Below, in pieces: positions 1 to 7,810 of a stretch of DNA of 49,964 nucleotides. Positions within the stretch are counted from its first letter, which is position 1, and the number at the start of each line of letters is the position of its first letter. The notes below the pieces were generated by a model. The model saw only the letters and a list, made by a program, of their open reading frames with translations, was not told where the DNA came from and did not search any database. The position numbers and the translations under genes are program-made. This stretch comes from Oscillospiraceae bacterium (GTDB lineage: Bacteria; Bacillota; Clostridia; UBA1212; UBA1255), in contig SVJD01000012.1 in NCBI GenBank assembly GCA_015069165.1, positions 1 through 49,964 of the forward strand, read 5' to 3'.

Positions 1-1
1 A

Positions 2-193
2 GAAGCTCTTCCTGTTGAAAGAATTAACCTTATTTTCGATTTCCCTGTTTGCATTGCTGCTTGTGCCGTCGCAGTCATTCCTACAATTATAATGGGCAAG
101 TTCAAAAAATGGCAAGGATTAGCATTATTGGCAATTTACGTTTCATATATGACACTGCTAATTTTAAATGAAACCGGTGTTGTTACACTATAA
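2..193 (+). CDS. C-terminal end of a sodium/calcium exchanger-like membrane protein (partial)
   Basis: The window opens inside a gene whose last 63 codons are visible, ending in TAA at 191-193. The fragment has two hydrophobic stretches separated by a short basic turn (GKFKKWQG), then a tyrosine-containing final helix (LLAIYVSYM). That pattern fits the last two membrane segments of cation/Ca2+ exchanger (CaCA) family antiporters of the YrbG type, which swap Na+ or H+ for Ca2+ across the membrane. Family assignment rests only on this tail. The gap to the next gene is 30 bases, so the two may share a transcript. No terminator is seen after it. Confidence 0.55.
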   Translation, partial: EALPVERINLIFDFPVCIAACAVAVIPTIIMGKFKKWQGLALLAIYVSYMTLLILNETGVVTL

Positions 194-223
194 TAAAATC
201 AAATCAATCATAAGGAGCGCATT

Positions 224-1780
224 ATGAATTACAAAGAACAAGCATTAAATGAATATAACAGCGAAGAATTTATGGTTCGTCCGGGCGGTGTTAACGGCAG
301 AGGTTTTTGGAACATCAATGCCACACAATTTATGTATACTCCAAGTTTTTCATTCCCTACTTTTCCTAAAGCAAATGGTTATCTTTTTACAGCAACTGAT
401 ACGAATAATAAGATTCACACTTTCACTGCTAAAAAGCCAACCGAAAGCCTTGCTCCTATCTGGAAAGATATTCCCACAGGAATGGTAACATTAAAAGTAG
501 AAGCTTTGGGCAAAGACGAGCAGCCCTTATATCTCATAGGCGCCCGCACTTTCTTTAAGGCAGACGGTTTCCCCGGCAGAGAAGCTTTTCCTCCCAAGGC
601 ATGCTCCTACAAAGAGTGCGCCACAAAAGCTTTAAGATATGTCTTCAACGAAAAATTCAACCAACATTGGTTACTTTACGGGAAGCCGGAACCCACATAT
701 CCTCACAATGTGTATCCCACCAAAACCATAAGCAGCATCATAATGGCTATGATAAACTACTCTAAAATCGATCCGGAAAATAGCGAAAAAGCTATACAAC
801 TCGCAAAAAATGCGGCAGATTATATGCTTTCCGTAACTTATGGTCAAGATACAGCCGTTCCGGACATTCCGCCTACGTATTCTTTCGAGGGACTTGATTT
901 TGAAATCGTGGACAAAACTGCACCTATGGCAAAATACCGTATCGACAAGGTGATGCTTGCTTATCCTGCAACAGCAGGTCTTGCGTATTTGGCTTTAAGC
1001 GAAGTTACAGGGGATAAAAAATATTCTGAAGCCGCATTGTTAATTGCAAAATATTATAAAGAGCATGTTCTTGAATGCGGAAGCTGGTATTTGTTAATCT
1101 CCACCAAAACGGGTGAGCCTGAATCAAACAATATTTGCGCTGCTTATCAGATACTTGATTTTCTGAACGCAATATACAAACTTACAAATGACGAAACATG
1201 GCACACTCTTGAGAAAAACTATTTTAATTACCTTCAAAAAAATCGTTTTGAAGTATATAACTGGGAAGGCCAGTTTGAAGATGTTCCCCTTTCGGGAAAC
1301 TATGCAAATCTTACGCATTTCGATGCTAATTATTTGATAAATTACATCACACAAAACCACGCTGACGATCCCAATGCAATGGAAGACGCCAAAGAACTTT
1401 TGCGTTTTGTAGAAGACCAATTTGTAGTTTGGGGCAAATTCGCTCCGTGGAACGTGAATTACGATCCTGAATTAAGCTATTGGTACTCCCCTGCCGGCTT
1501 GGAGCAATATTTTTGGTATGTTCCCATTGACGGAAGCACCGGCAGAATAATGCGAGCTTTCCTTGATGTGTATCGCGTAACCAAAGAGCCTTTGCTTCTC
1601 GAAAAAGCGTGCGCGCTCGGTGATATGATAACCAGAATGCAAAACAAAGAAACCGGTGTAATTGCCACACATTGGATGAAAAAGGATTGCAGCGAAAATT
1701 TGGAAAACTTCTGGATAAACTGCTTGATAGGTACTGCAAAACACTTGACGTACCTTGCCGAAATACTTGACGAAAACTAA
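224..1780 (+). CDS. Cytosolic helical-barrel (six-hairpin-like) protein, function unknown
   Basis: A 518-residue protein with no signal peptide or membrane segment, starting at an ATG preceded by AAGGAG at 211-216. After an N-terminal region of about 120 residues (probably beta-rich, with several Trp/Phe), the rest is built of paired amphipathic helices rich in Tyr, Phe and Trp, as in (alpha/alpha)6-barrel sugar-active enzymes and epimerases. Segments around residues 365-385 (SGNYANLTHFDAN) and 425-450 (YWYSPAGLEQYFWY) look like conserved barrel loops carrying acidic and aromatic residues. I do not recognise a specific family, so a glycosidase or epimerase role is inference from fold character only. 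Confidence 0.5.
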   Translation: MNYKEQALNEYNSEEFMVRPGGVNGRGFWNINATQFMYTPSFSFPTFPKANGYLFTATDTNNKIHTFTAKKPTESLAPIWKDIPTGMVTLKVEALGKDEQPLYLIGARTFFKADGFPGREAFPPKACSYKECATKALRYVFNEKFNQHWLLYGKPEPTYPHNVYPTKTISSIIMAMINYSKIDPENSEKAIQLAKNAADYMLSVTYGQDTAVPDIPPTYSFEGLDFEIVDKTAPMAKYRIDKVMLAYPATAGLAYLALSEVTGDKKYSEAALLIAKYYKEHVLECGSWYLLISTKTGEPESNNICAAYQILDFLNAIYKLTNDETWHTLEKNYFNYLQKNRFEVYNWEGQFEDVPLSGNYANLTHFDANYLINYITQNHADDPNAMEDAKELLRFVEDQFVVWGKFAPWNVNYDPELSYWYSPAGLEQYFWYVPIDGSTGRIMRAFLDVYRVTKEPLLLEKACALGDMITRMQNKETGVIATHWMKKDCSENLENFWINCLIGTAKHLTYLAEILDEN

Positions 1781-1821
1781 AAAGGCTTCATCTTATATTC
1801 CATTTTGAGGGAGGTTTCGTA

Positions 1822-2619
1822 ATGGGAAAGCGAATATGTTTGGGACTGGTTTTAATGCTATTTCTGTTTCTTTGTGCTTGCACAACAGATGCAGAGATAG
1901 ATGTAGAGAAAGAGCCCACGGCTCAATCCACCGACGGATTATCAACCGCAGAGCCCACAGTCGATTTCGTCGCAACAGCACCTACCCATTCAAAGCTGTA
2001 TCTGCCGGAATATTCTACGCAACAAATATTTGATTACTTTGAAGAAGTTGTTCTTCATACGGAATACTCCACCGGCGCCGGCAATAGTGCCCTCGTTCAA
2101 AAATGGAATGAACCTCTGCGTTATTGCATATACGGCAACCCCACGGACAAAGACCTTGCGGTATTAACGGATTTATTTGCACAGCTCAATGGAATTTCAG
2201 GATTTCCCGGAATCCATGCAGCAGCTGATGGCGAACCGGAGAACTTGACAATCAGTTTCTTGGATAAAGAGTCTTTTAATGAGTCTTTTTCTGAGTTTAT
2301 CAATGGCGAAGATGCCTATGGTGCGACACAGTTTTGGTACTATACTGCCACCAACGAGATCCACACGGCAAGTATAGGTTATCGCACAGATATCGATCAG
2401 ACTACTCGTGTGTCTATACTTATCGAAGAAATTATCAATATGCTGGGAATCAGCGACACCGTATTGCGTGAGGATAGCATTGTTTATCAATATTCCAACG
2501 ACAATACTGCCTTAAGTGATGTGGATTGGATAATTTTAAAGCTACTTTATGACCCTGCAATTCAATGCAGCATGGATGCTGACAGTTGCAGTGCAGTCAT
2601 TCAGGAATTATATTTTTGA
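1822..2619 (+). CDS. Lipoprotein, DUF2927-like
   Basis: A 265-residue secreted lipoprotein. A hydrophobic signal ends in a lipobox (LCAC, lipidated Cys20), followed by a Thr/Pro/Glu-rich linker to about residue 55. The domain beyond carries features I associate with DUF2927: a W-x-E-P motif near residue 95, then RVSILIEEIINMLG near 200 (the Glu-Glu helix), a SIVYQY segment, and a C-terminal W-x-I-L-K-L-L-Y-D-P block. That family is loosely related to zinc peptidase-like folds, but I do not see a full HExxH motif, so activity is unclear. It starts at ATG 1822 behind GGGAGGT and sits 41 bases after the helical-barrel gene, probably in the same transcript. Confidence 0.6.
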   Translation: MGKRICLGLVLMLFLFLCACTTDAEIDVEKEPTAQSTDGLSTAEPTVDFVATAPTHSKLYLPEYSTQQIFDYFEEVVLHTEYSTGAGNSALVQKWNEPLRYCIYGNPTDKDLAVLTDLFAQLNGISGFPGIHAAADGEPENLTISFLDKESFNESFSEFINGEDAYGATQFWYYTATNEIHTASIGYRTDIDQTTRVSILIEEIINMLGISDTVLREDSIVYQYSNDNTALSDVDWIILKLLYDPAIQCSMDADSCSAVIQELYF

Positions 2620-2706
2620 TTTGGCAAGCTTTTTATAGCAATACAAAGAGGTCCAAACTAAAATTTAAGACAGTGTTTTGATAAATAAAAATTTGGTGGT
2701 GAGCAT

Positions 2707-3465
2707 ATGGCTTTTGCAAAATATATTTCCGAGATTTCTTTCGAAAACAATTTGGATAAAAATTCATATCTTAATTCTTTACCCATAATAAAGTTTCTAT
2801 CAAAAGAAAAAAGACTTGTCTTTTCTTCTAATGTAACGTTTTTTGTAGGAGAAAACGGAACGGGCAAATCTACTTTACTTGAAGCGATAGCTGTTGTGTA
2901 TGGATTCAACCCGGAGGGTGGTACAAAAAACTTCACTTTTTCGACCAACGCTACACATTCCGAACTTTATAATCACATCCAAATAGCCAGAGAAAGATAT
3001 GCAAAGGACGGATTTTTTCTAAGAGCTGAAAGCCTTTATAATGTAGCTACCAATATTGATGTTCTGGATAAAGAACCGGCCTTTTCCCCGCGCCTGGTCG
3101 AAAGTTACGGCGGTGTTTCGCTCCACAATCAATCTCACGGTGAAAGTTTCCTGTCTATTGTTCAAAACCGTTTTGGCGGTCACGGCTTATATATTCTCGA
3201 CGAGCCCGAAGCCGCTCTATCGCCTATGCGATTGCTTACCTTGATTGCCGAAATCAATAATTTGGTAAATAAAAACTCCCAATTCATCATCGCAACCCAC
3301 TCACCTATCCTTATGTCTTTTCCCAACGCCGAAATCTTTGAGTTTTCACAAAGCGGAATCGAAAGGGTAAATTATCGGGATACCGAACATTTTCAAATAA
3401 CAAAAAGATTTTTAGACAATCCCGAAAAAATGCTTTACTATTTGTTGGATGATGACGACACTTGA
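2707..3465 (+). CDS. AAA/ABC-type ATPase (COG3910-like predicted ATPase)
   Basis: A 252-residue stand-alone ATPase with an ABC-type core. Walker A is GENGTGKST (about residues 48-56). An ABC-signature-like SHGES lies near 143, Walker B with its catalytic Glu is LYILDEPEAALSP near 160, and the switch histidine is in ATHSP near 197. There is no transmembrane or coiled-coil arm, so it is neither a transporter nor an SMC protein. It fits the small predicted ATPases of COG3910, whose job is unknown; some relatives sit in defence or nucleic-acid contexts. The start codon follows GGTGGTGAG. An 87-base gap separates it from the lipoprotein gene. Confidence 0.75.
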   Translation: MAFAKYISEISFENNLDKNSYLNSLPIIKFLSKEKRLVFSSNVTFFVGENGTGKSTLLEAIAVVYGFNPEGGTKNFTFSTNATHSELYNHIQIARERYAKDGFFLRAESLYNVATNIDVLDKEPAFSPRLVESYGGVSLHNQSHGESFLSIVQNRFGGHGLYILDEPEAALSPMRLLTLIAEINNLVNKNSQFIIATHSPILMSFPNAEIFEFSQSGIERVNYRDTEHFQITKRFLDNPEKMLYYLLDDDDT

Positions 3466-3777
3466 TCCATGTCGGAACAAGCGCAATCAATTTAAACCCA
3501 AATAGAGTACGGTAAAAATTTCAGTAAAAACTGCAAAGGTAACACGTGTAATGCACGAATAAAAAAGATTGTGTGGAACTGTCTTGATTTCATTCGCGAA
3601 AACAGAAGATTTAAGGAATTTGAAGAAATTTTAAATTAATATGCAGAAAAAACATGATGCGTTCTCCCCTTGACAACCCTTTTGCTATCGCATACAATAA
3701 TCACAGAATCAAAGAAATCAAGCAACCAAGAATCTTAAATATTCTAACAGAAGTTGCATATAATAAGGAGGGCAAGT
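3466..3777. other. Intergenic stretch with a possible decayed reading frame
   Basis: This stretch of about 312 bases has no convincing gene. One open frame without a start codon runs on the + strand from about 3496 to the TAA at 3637-3639 and ends in a protein-like string (DFIRENRRFKEFEEILN). It could be the tail of a decayed gene, but I recognise no family. A 51-codon frame at 3654-3809 overlaps the next gene out of frame and looks accidental. The region ends with AAGGAGGG (3765-3772), the ribosome site of the antitoxin gene. Confidence 0.3.
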
Positions 3778-4158
3778 ATGTCTGCATCAACAGTTTCAAA
3801 AAAAGGTGATTTAATTATGGAAAGAAAAATTGTTAGCATATCTTCAAAGAGACAAATAACTATTCCTCAAAAGTTTTTTGAAGCTCTCCGCTTTACAAAC
3901 GAAGCCGAATGTGTAATACGAGGAAACGAACTCGTAATTCGTCCCGCCCGCACAAATTCCGGCGGTGAATTTGCCGAGGAAATCCTCGCAGAACTCATAA
4001 AAAAAGGTTTATCCGGTGATGAATTATTAAAAGAATTCAAATCAATACAAGCTAAAATTCGTCCCGCCATAGAAGCAATAATTTCAGAAGCTGATGAAGT
4101 CGCTTCAGGTAGTGGTGAATATTACACCTACGATGACATCTTCGGCTCGGAGGATTAA
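3778..4158 (+). CDS. AbrB/MazE-fold antitoxin with C-terminal extension
   Basis: A 126-residue DNA-binding antitoxin candidate. I chose ATG 3778 because AAGGAGGG ends 5 bases before it; a frame upstream lacks such a site. Residues 18-60 form a SpoVT/AbrB swapped-hairpin domain (KIVSISSKRQITIPQKFF, then ECVIRGNELVIRP). A C-terminal helical arm of about 65 residues ends in an acidic tail (YYTYDDIFGSED), likely the part that wraps the toxin. It lies 5 bases before a RelE/ParE-type toxin gene, so the two form a type II toxin-antitoxin operon. Autorepression through the AbrB domain is expected from family knowledge, not seen. Confidence 0.8.
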   Translation: MSASTVSKKGDLIMERKIVSISSKRQITIPQKFFEALRFTNEAECVIRGNELVIRPARTNSGGEFAEEILAELIKKGLSGDELLKEFKSIQAKIRPAIEAIISEADEVASGSGEYYTYDDIFGSED

Positions 4159-4163
4159 AGAAA

Positions 4164-4457
4164 ATGACAGAAGTTAGATTCTTACCTCCTGCGGCTAAAT
4201 TTCTCAAAAAATGCAAAGACAAAAAGCTTAAATTGCTTTACAAACAAGCAGTTGACAAAATCAAAGAAGACCACACCATTGGTGAAGTAAAAAGCGGTGA
4301 TCTTGCCGGTATATATGGTTATGACATTTATTATAATAATACAAATTACGAGCTTGCCTACCGTGTAGAGTATTTTGACGATAAAATAATAGTCGTAATC
4401 ATGGCAGGCACTCGCGAAAACTTTTACAACGAGCTAAAAAGGTATATGAAAAGCTAA
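4164..4457 (+). CDS. RelE/ParE-family toxin
   Basis: A 97-residue small basic protein starting at ATG 4164, with its GGAGGA site inside the last codons of the antitoxin gene. The layout is that of RelE/ParE toxins: two N-terminal helices rich in Lys (AAKFLKKCKDKKLKLLYKQ), then beta-strands with a G-x-Y-G-Y-D-I-Y turn, a Y-E-L-A-Y-R-V-E-Y strand, and a final strand IIVVIMAGTREN followed by a Tyr-containing helix. RelE members cleave mRNA in the ribosome and ParE members block gyrase; the sequence alone does not tell which applies. Pairing a RelE-fold toxin with an AbrB-fold antitoxin is a known mixed arrangement. Confidence 0.8.
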   Translation: MTEVRFLPPAAKFLKKCKDKKLKLLYKQAVDKIKEDHTIGEVKSGDLAGIYGYDIYYNNTNYELAYRVEYFDDKIIVVIMAGTRENFYNELKRYMKS

Positions 4458-4495
4458 CAAATGAGCTCTGAGAAATCACTTCGCAAAGAAAGATA

Positions 4496-4784
4496 CTATG
4501 CCTTTATAAGTTTGCTTAAATATTCCTCCAAATTAATATATTGAATATCCTCCATTTCGCGTAGCGCGCCTCGGCAACATCAGATTTTCCTTTAATTTTA
4601 CCAAAACTAAATTCTTTCTCTTTTCATTTTTCTTTATCTGCAAGATGTTTGTATTGATTTGAATCTATTTGGTCTATGTTTAATTTCGTATATATAACAC
4701 CATTCATTTTCAGAATCAAAACGATCATATAAAATTTGCCGAAGTAAAAACAACTTTAAATACTTCACAATCAATTCTTGCCAT
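4496..4784 (-). pseudogene. Frameshifted remnant of an unidentified gene
   Basis: In the 387-base gap between the toxin and the PadR gene, the reverse strand carries a chain of protein-like fragments in shifting frames. They are a start MARIDCEVFKVVFTSANF (ATG at 4784), then YDRFDSENEWCYIYEIKHR, then FGKIKGKSDVAEARYAKW, then a plausible C-terminus INLEEYLSKLIKA with TAG at 4496-4498. The pieces follow each other without gaps, as expected from a gene with two or more frameshifts and a premature stop. I do not recognise the family. Chance cannot be excluded because each piece is short. Confidence 0.35.
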
Positions 4785-4791
4785 TTTACTG

Positions 4792-4820
4792 TTGACAACA
4801 GCTATACTTCGTGATACGAT
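4792..4820 (+). promoter_or_regulatory. Sigma-A promoter of the padR operon
   Basis: TTGACA at 4792-4797 and TACGAT at 4815-4820 are 17 bases apart, a near-consensus vegetative promoter. Transcription would start about 4827, giving a leader of about 18 bases containing the ribosome site AAAGGAGG (4831-4838) of padR. Confidence 0.75.
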
Positions 4821-4824
4821 GTAT
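4804..4824. promoter_or_regulatory. Palindromic operator overlapping the padR -10 box
   Basis: ATACTTCGT (4804-4812) and ACGATGTAT (4816-4824) form an inverted repeat with 9-base arms, one mismatch and a 3-base centre. It covers the -10 element. PadR-family dimers bind such AT-rich palindromes, and autorepression is the rule in the family, so this is the likely PadR operator. Binding is inferred. Confidence 0.6.
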
Positions 4825-4844
4825 TGCAACAAAGGAGGTATGTT

Positions 4845-5165
4845 ATGGACATTCAATTAAAACGAGGTCTTTTAGATGTATGCGTACTTAGCGCCATCAA
4901 AGACGAAGATTCATACGGTTATAAAATCATAAAAGATATAAAACCATATATCGAATTGTCCGAATCAACCTTATATACAATTCTAAAACGCTTGGAAACA
5001 TCGAACATGCTGACAGTCCGTTCCGCAGAACATGACGGCAGACTTCGTAAATATTACCACATCACCGATGCAGGATTGAATCGCATAGAAGAATTTAAGG
5101 AAGATTGGAAAGAAATCATATCGTTATACAAATTCATAACAAAGGAGGAAATCAGCAATGAATAA
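4845..5165 (+). CDS. PadR-family transcriptional regulator
   Basis: A 106-residue winged-helix repressor. I chose ATG 4845, 6 bases after AAAGGAGG; a TTG frame start upstream lies inside the operator and is rejected. The PadR signature is complete: LKRGLLDVCVLSAIKDEDSYGYKIIKDI (helices 1-2), LSESTLYTILKRLETSNML (recognition helix), and the wing RKYYHITDAGLNRIEEF. The C-terminal helix for dimerisation is short. The end overlaps the DUF1700 gene by 8 bases, so the two are translationally coupled. It probably represses its own operon through the palindrome in its promoter. Confidence 0.9.
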   Translation: MDIQLKRGLLDVCVLSAIKDEDSYGYKIIKDIKPYIELSESTLYTILKRLETSNMLTVRSAEHDGRLRKYYHITDAGLNRIEEFKEDWKEIISLYKFITKEEISNE

Positions 5166-5757
5166 ACAAGATTTTCTTACAATTTTACGCAAAGGATTAT
5201 CAGGCTTACCAAAAGACGAAATCGAAGAACGCTTGTCATTTTATAGCGAAATAATAGACGACCGAATGGAAGAAGGACTTTCAGAAGAAGATTCAATTCG
5301 TGATTTAGGCACAACCGACGAAATAATATCGCAAATCGTATCTGACATTCCCCTTTCCAAAATCGTAAAAGAAAAAATAAAACCTAAGAAAAAGCTAAAA
5401 ACTTGGGAAACAATACTTTTAATACTCGGTTCTCCTATATGGGCTTCCCTACTGATTGCCGCTGCAGCAGTAATTTTTTCACTTTATGTTGCTTCTTGGG
5501 CTTTGATAATTTCCTTATGGGCCGTTTTCGTTTCGTTTGGTGCTTCTTTCCTCGGCGGAATCATCGGAGGTATCATTTTGGCTTTAAACGGCAATATTTC
5601 CACCGGTATTGCCTTAATAAGTGCCGGAATCGTATGTGCAGGACTTTGCATATTTGCGTTTTTCGGTTGCAAAGCAGCAACTAAAGGAATTTTGATCTTT
5701 ACAAAAAATATTGCCTTTCTTATAAAAAATCGTTTCATCAAAAAGGAGGAAGTATAA
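5158..5757 (+). CDS. DUF1700 (HAAS-type) membrane protein
   Basis: A 199-residue protein. The N-terminal domain of about 75 residues (FLTILRKGLSGLPKDEIEERLSFYSEIIDDRMEEGLSEEDSIRDLG) is the typical DUF1700/HAAS helical domain. Three or four hydrophobic segments follow between residues 80 and 185, two of them with GG-rich turns (SFLGGIIGGII). DUF1700 proteins usually accompany PadR regulators and are thought to be membrane components of envelope-sensing modules. The ATG overlaps the padR end by 8 bases with AAAGGAGG in front, and the stop overlaps the next ATG by one base, so padR, this gene and the DUF4097 gene are one operon. Confidence 0.85.
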   Translation: MNKQDFLTILRKGLSGLPKDEIEERLSFYSEIIDDRMEEGLSEEDSIRDLGTTDEIISQIVSDIPLSKIVKEKIKPKKKLKTWETILLILGSPIWASLLIAAAAVIFSLYVASWALIISLWAVFVSFGASFLGGIIGGIILALNGNISTGIALISAGIVCAGLCIFAFFGCKAATKGILIFTKNIAFLIKNRFIKKEEV

Positions 5758-6719
5758 TGAATAAGAAAACAAAAATATGGCTTATTGCAGCAGCTTCTCT
5801 TATAGTAATGGGAGGCATAATTTTCGGAGGTGTAATGACTATGCTCAAATGGGATTTCAATAAATTAAGCACAACAAAATACGAAACAAATACTTTCAAT
5901 ATAGAGAACGATTTCAGCAATATATCAATAAAAACAGATACCGCCGACATTATTTTGCTCTCTTCTGAAAACGAAAACTGCAAAGTTGTTTGCTATGAAC
6001 AAGCAAACATAAAACATTCCGTCGAAATTAAAGACGGCACACTCAAAATCAATATTAACGACACAAGAAAATGGTATGAACACATCGGCATAAACATAGA
6101 AAATCCAAAAATAACTGTGTATTTACCGAGTGGAGAATACGGAGATTTATCTATAAAAGAAAGCACAGGAGATGTTAAAATACCCAAAGATTTTACATTT
6201 AAAAACATTGATATTTCCGCAAGTACGGGAGATATCAAAAACTACGCTTGTGCATCTGACATTATCAAAATAAAAACAAGCACCGGCAGTATTCGCGTCG
6301 AAAATGTATCTGCCGAAGCTCTTGACCTTTCCGTTTCAACAGGCAACATAAACGCATCTTCCGTAAAATGCGACGGCGATATCAAAGCAAACGTAACCAC
6401 AGGCAAAACGAAATTATCGGATATTTCATGCAAAAATGTCACAACCAAAGGAAGCACCGGTTCTATTTTATTAAAGAACGTAATTGCATCTGATAAATTT
6501 TTCATTGAAAGAAGCACCGGCGATGTAAAATTTGAGAGCTGTGATGCCGGCGAAATTTTTATAGAAACAGACACCGGAGATGTAGAAGGCAGCTTACTTT
6601 CCGACAAGGTATTTATCACTCAAACCGATACAGGTGACATTGATATTCCCAAGACAACTACCGGCGGCAGATGCGAAATTACTACAGATACCGGAGATAT
6701 TGAGATAAAAATAAAATAA
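5757..6719 (+). CDS. DUF4097 beta-repeat membrane-anchored protein
   Basis: A 320-residue protein with one N-terminal membrane segment (about residues 7-27) and a large exported domain. From about residue 120 onward a motif recurs every 18-22 residues: STGDVK, STGDIK, STGSIR, STGNIN, TTGKTK, STGSIL, STGDVK, DTGDVE, DTGDID, DTGDIE. Ten turns of this kind indicate a right-handed beta-helix or stacked beta-sheet, typical of DUF4097 adhesin-like proteins. It is the last gene of the padR operon; the three are often found together and are suspected to act in envelope stress or signalling. The biochemical role is unknown. Confidence 0.85.
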   Translation: MNKKTKIWLIAAASLIVMGGIIFGGVMTMLKWDFNKLSTTKYETNTFNIENDFSNISIKTDTADIILLSSENENCKVVCYEQANIKHSVEIKDGTLKININDTRKWYEHIGINIENPKITVYLPSGEYGDLSIKESTGDVKIPKDFTFKNIDISASTGDIKNYACASDIIKIKTSTGSIRVENVSAEALDLSVSTGNINASSVKCDGDIKANVTTGKTKLSDISCKNVTTKGSTGSILLKNVIASDKFFIERSTGDVKFESCDAGEIFIETDTGDVEGSLLSDKVFITQTDTGDIDIPKTTTGGRCEITTDTGDIEIKIK

Positions 6720-6738
6720 GGTGCAAACTTCAAAATAA

Positions 6739-6885
6739 GATAATTGCAAATGGTTGCATATTGTGATAGAATTCGTTGGTTGCGATACTACACTTGCCGG
6801 ACAGTTGGTAGTGTGGTCAACACTCGTCTCGGCAATTACAGTTTTCCTTTTTACATTTATACTTCGTGCAGGAGGCGTTTTCTGA
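6739..6885 (+). pseudogene. Remnant: C-terminal end of an AEC-family permease
   Basis: An open frame without a start codon ends in TGA at 6883-6885. Its last 35 residues (GCDTTLAGQLVVWSTLVSAI, then TVFLFTFILRAGGVF) match the final membrane helix pattern of auxin-efflux-carrier family transporters, where a G-x-D-x-x-L-A block precedes V-V-x-S-T-L-x-S-x-I-T. The frame is closed by TAA at 6736-6738, so only about 48 codons remain of a gene that is normally about 300 codons. The next gene's ribosome site lies inside this tail. It is most likely the scar of a deletion. Confidence 0.6.
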
Positions 6886-6886
6886 T

Positions 6887-7747
6887 ATGTATTACGGATT
6901 AATAATTTTATCTGTTATAATGTTAAGCAGTTGCTTTGCCCTTAATGACGTCCACAGAAAAATACAAGGCAGCAGCATTAAAGTAAGCATTCGTTATTCC
7001 GCCATAAGCTCATTGGGAGGTCTTGTTGCTTTAATCGTACTTAATGGATTCAAACCCGAGTTTACGTTTTTTACTTTCATTATGGCGCTTTTAACAGCCA
7101 TAAACGGCTTTGCTTTTACTTTTTGTACTTTCAGAGCATTGGGCAACATAAACCTTTCATTGTACTCACTTTTTTCGATGTTAGGCGGAATGGCATTGCC
7201 GTCCGTTGTGGGACTTGTATTCTACGGCGAAAAACTCACTTTAGCAAAAGCAGTTTGCTATATATTCATAATCACATCACTTCTTTTGACTGTTCAAAAA
7301 GGAGAAAAGAAAAAAGGCACTTTATTTTACATAGGAATATTTACATTAAACGGAATGTCCGGCGTACTTAACAAAATCTTCACTGCTGCACCTTTCAAAA
7401 AAACAAGTGCCGCAGGATATTTGATTTTAGCCGCAATTTCCACTTTTGTAATCGCAATTATTCTTTTGTTGGTATTCTTCCGTAAAATAGAAGCTCCAAA
7501 ACCCACACCGCTTAGCATTACAATAAGTTCCGTAAACGGAATTGTAAACAAGCTTGCCAACTTTGTGCTTGTTTTGGCACTTGCCCACGTAGATGCTTCT
7601 GTTCAGTACCCTATGGTTACCGGCGGCGTTATGATAATGTCAACAATTATTTGTTTCTTTGGTAAAAATAAACCAAGCAAGAAAGAAATACTTTCTGTTT
7701 TCATAGCTTTCATAGGTTTGCTTTTGCTTTTCTTGATTCCCGTTTAA
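6887..7747 (+). CDS. DMT-superfamily (EamA-like) permease
   Basis: A 286-residue integral membrane protein with about ten hydrophobic helices and almost no loops, as in drug/metabolite transporters. The start at ATG 6887 follows AGGAGG (6870-6875), rather far away at 11 bases; that site sits in the tail of the AEC remnant. The two halves resemble each other: each ends with a helix following a G-E-K or N-K-P loop (GLVFYGEKLTLAKAVCYIFI and FGKNKPSKKEILSVFIAF), the EamA duplication. The substrate cannot be read from the sequence. It is followed by a bidirectional terminator. Confidence 0.8.
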   Translation: MYYGLIILSVIMLSSCFALNDVHRKIQGSSIKVSIRYSAISSLGGLVALIVLNGFKPEFTFFTFIMALLTAINGFAFTFCTFRALGNINLSLYSLFSMLGGMALPSVVGLVFYGEKLTLAKAVCYIFIITSLLLTVQKGEKKKGTLFYIGIFTLNGMSGVLNKIFTAAPFKKTSAAGYLILAAISTFVIAIILLLVFFRKIEAPKPTPLSITISSVNGIVNKLANFVLVLALAHVDASVQYPMVTGGVMIMSTIICFFGKNKPSKKEILSVFIAFIGLLLLFLIPV

Positions 7748-7763
7748 TATTTACGAATGGTAT

Positions 7764-7808
7764 AAAAAAAGCAAGTTATCATTAAAGATAACCTGCTTTT
7801 TGTTTTTT
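7764..7808. terminator. Bidirectional terminator
   Basis: A stem GCAAGTTATC (7771-7780) pairs with GATAACCTGC (7787-7796) around a 6-base loop with one G-T pair. A run of A lies on the left (7764-7770) and a T-rich run on the right (7797-7808), so it can end the permease transcript on + and the hydrolase transcript on -. Confidence 0.85.
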
Positions 7809-7810
7809 CG

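Noticed and set aside
3654-3809. A 51-codon + strand frame before the AbrB-type antitoxin
   Set aside because: It overlaps the antitoxin start out of frame, has no ribosome site, and its product shows no motif.
6120-6719. Repeated DNA in the DUF4097 gene that might suggest a CRISPR-like or tandem array
   Set aside because: The repeats are protein-level motifs with varied codons, not identical DNA units, and there are no spacers.
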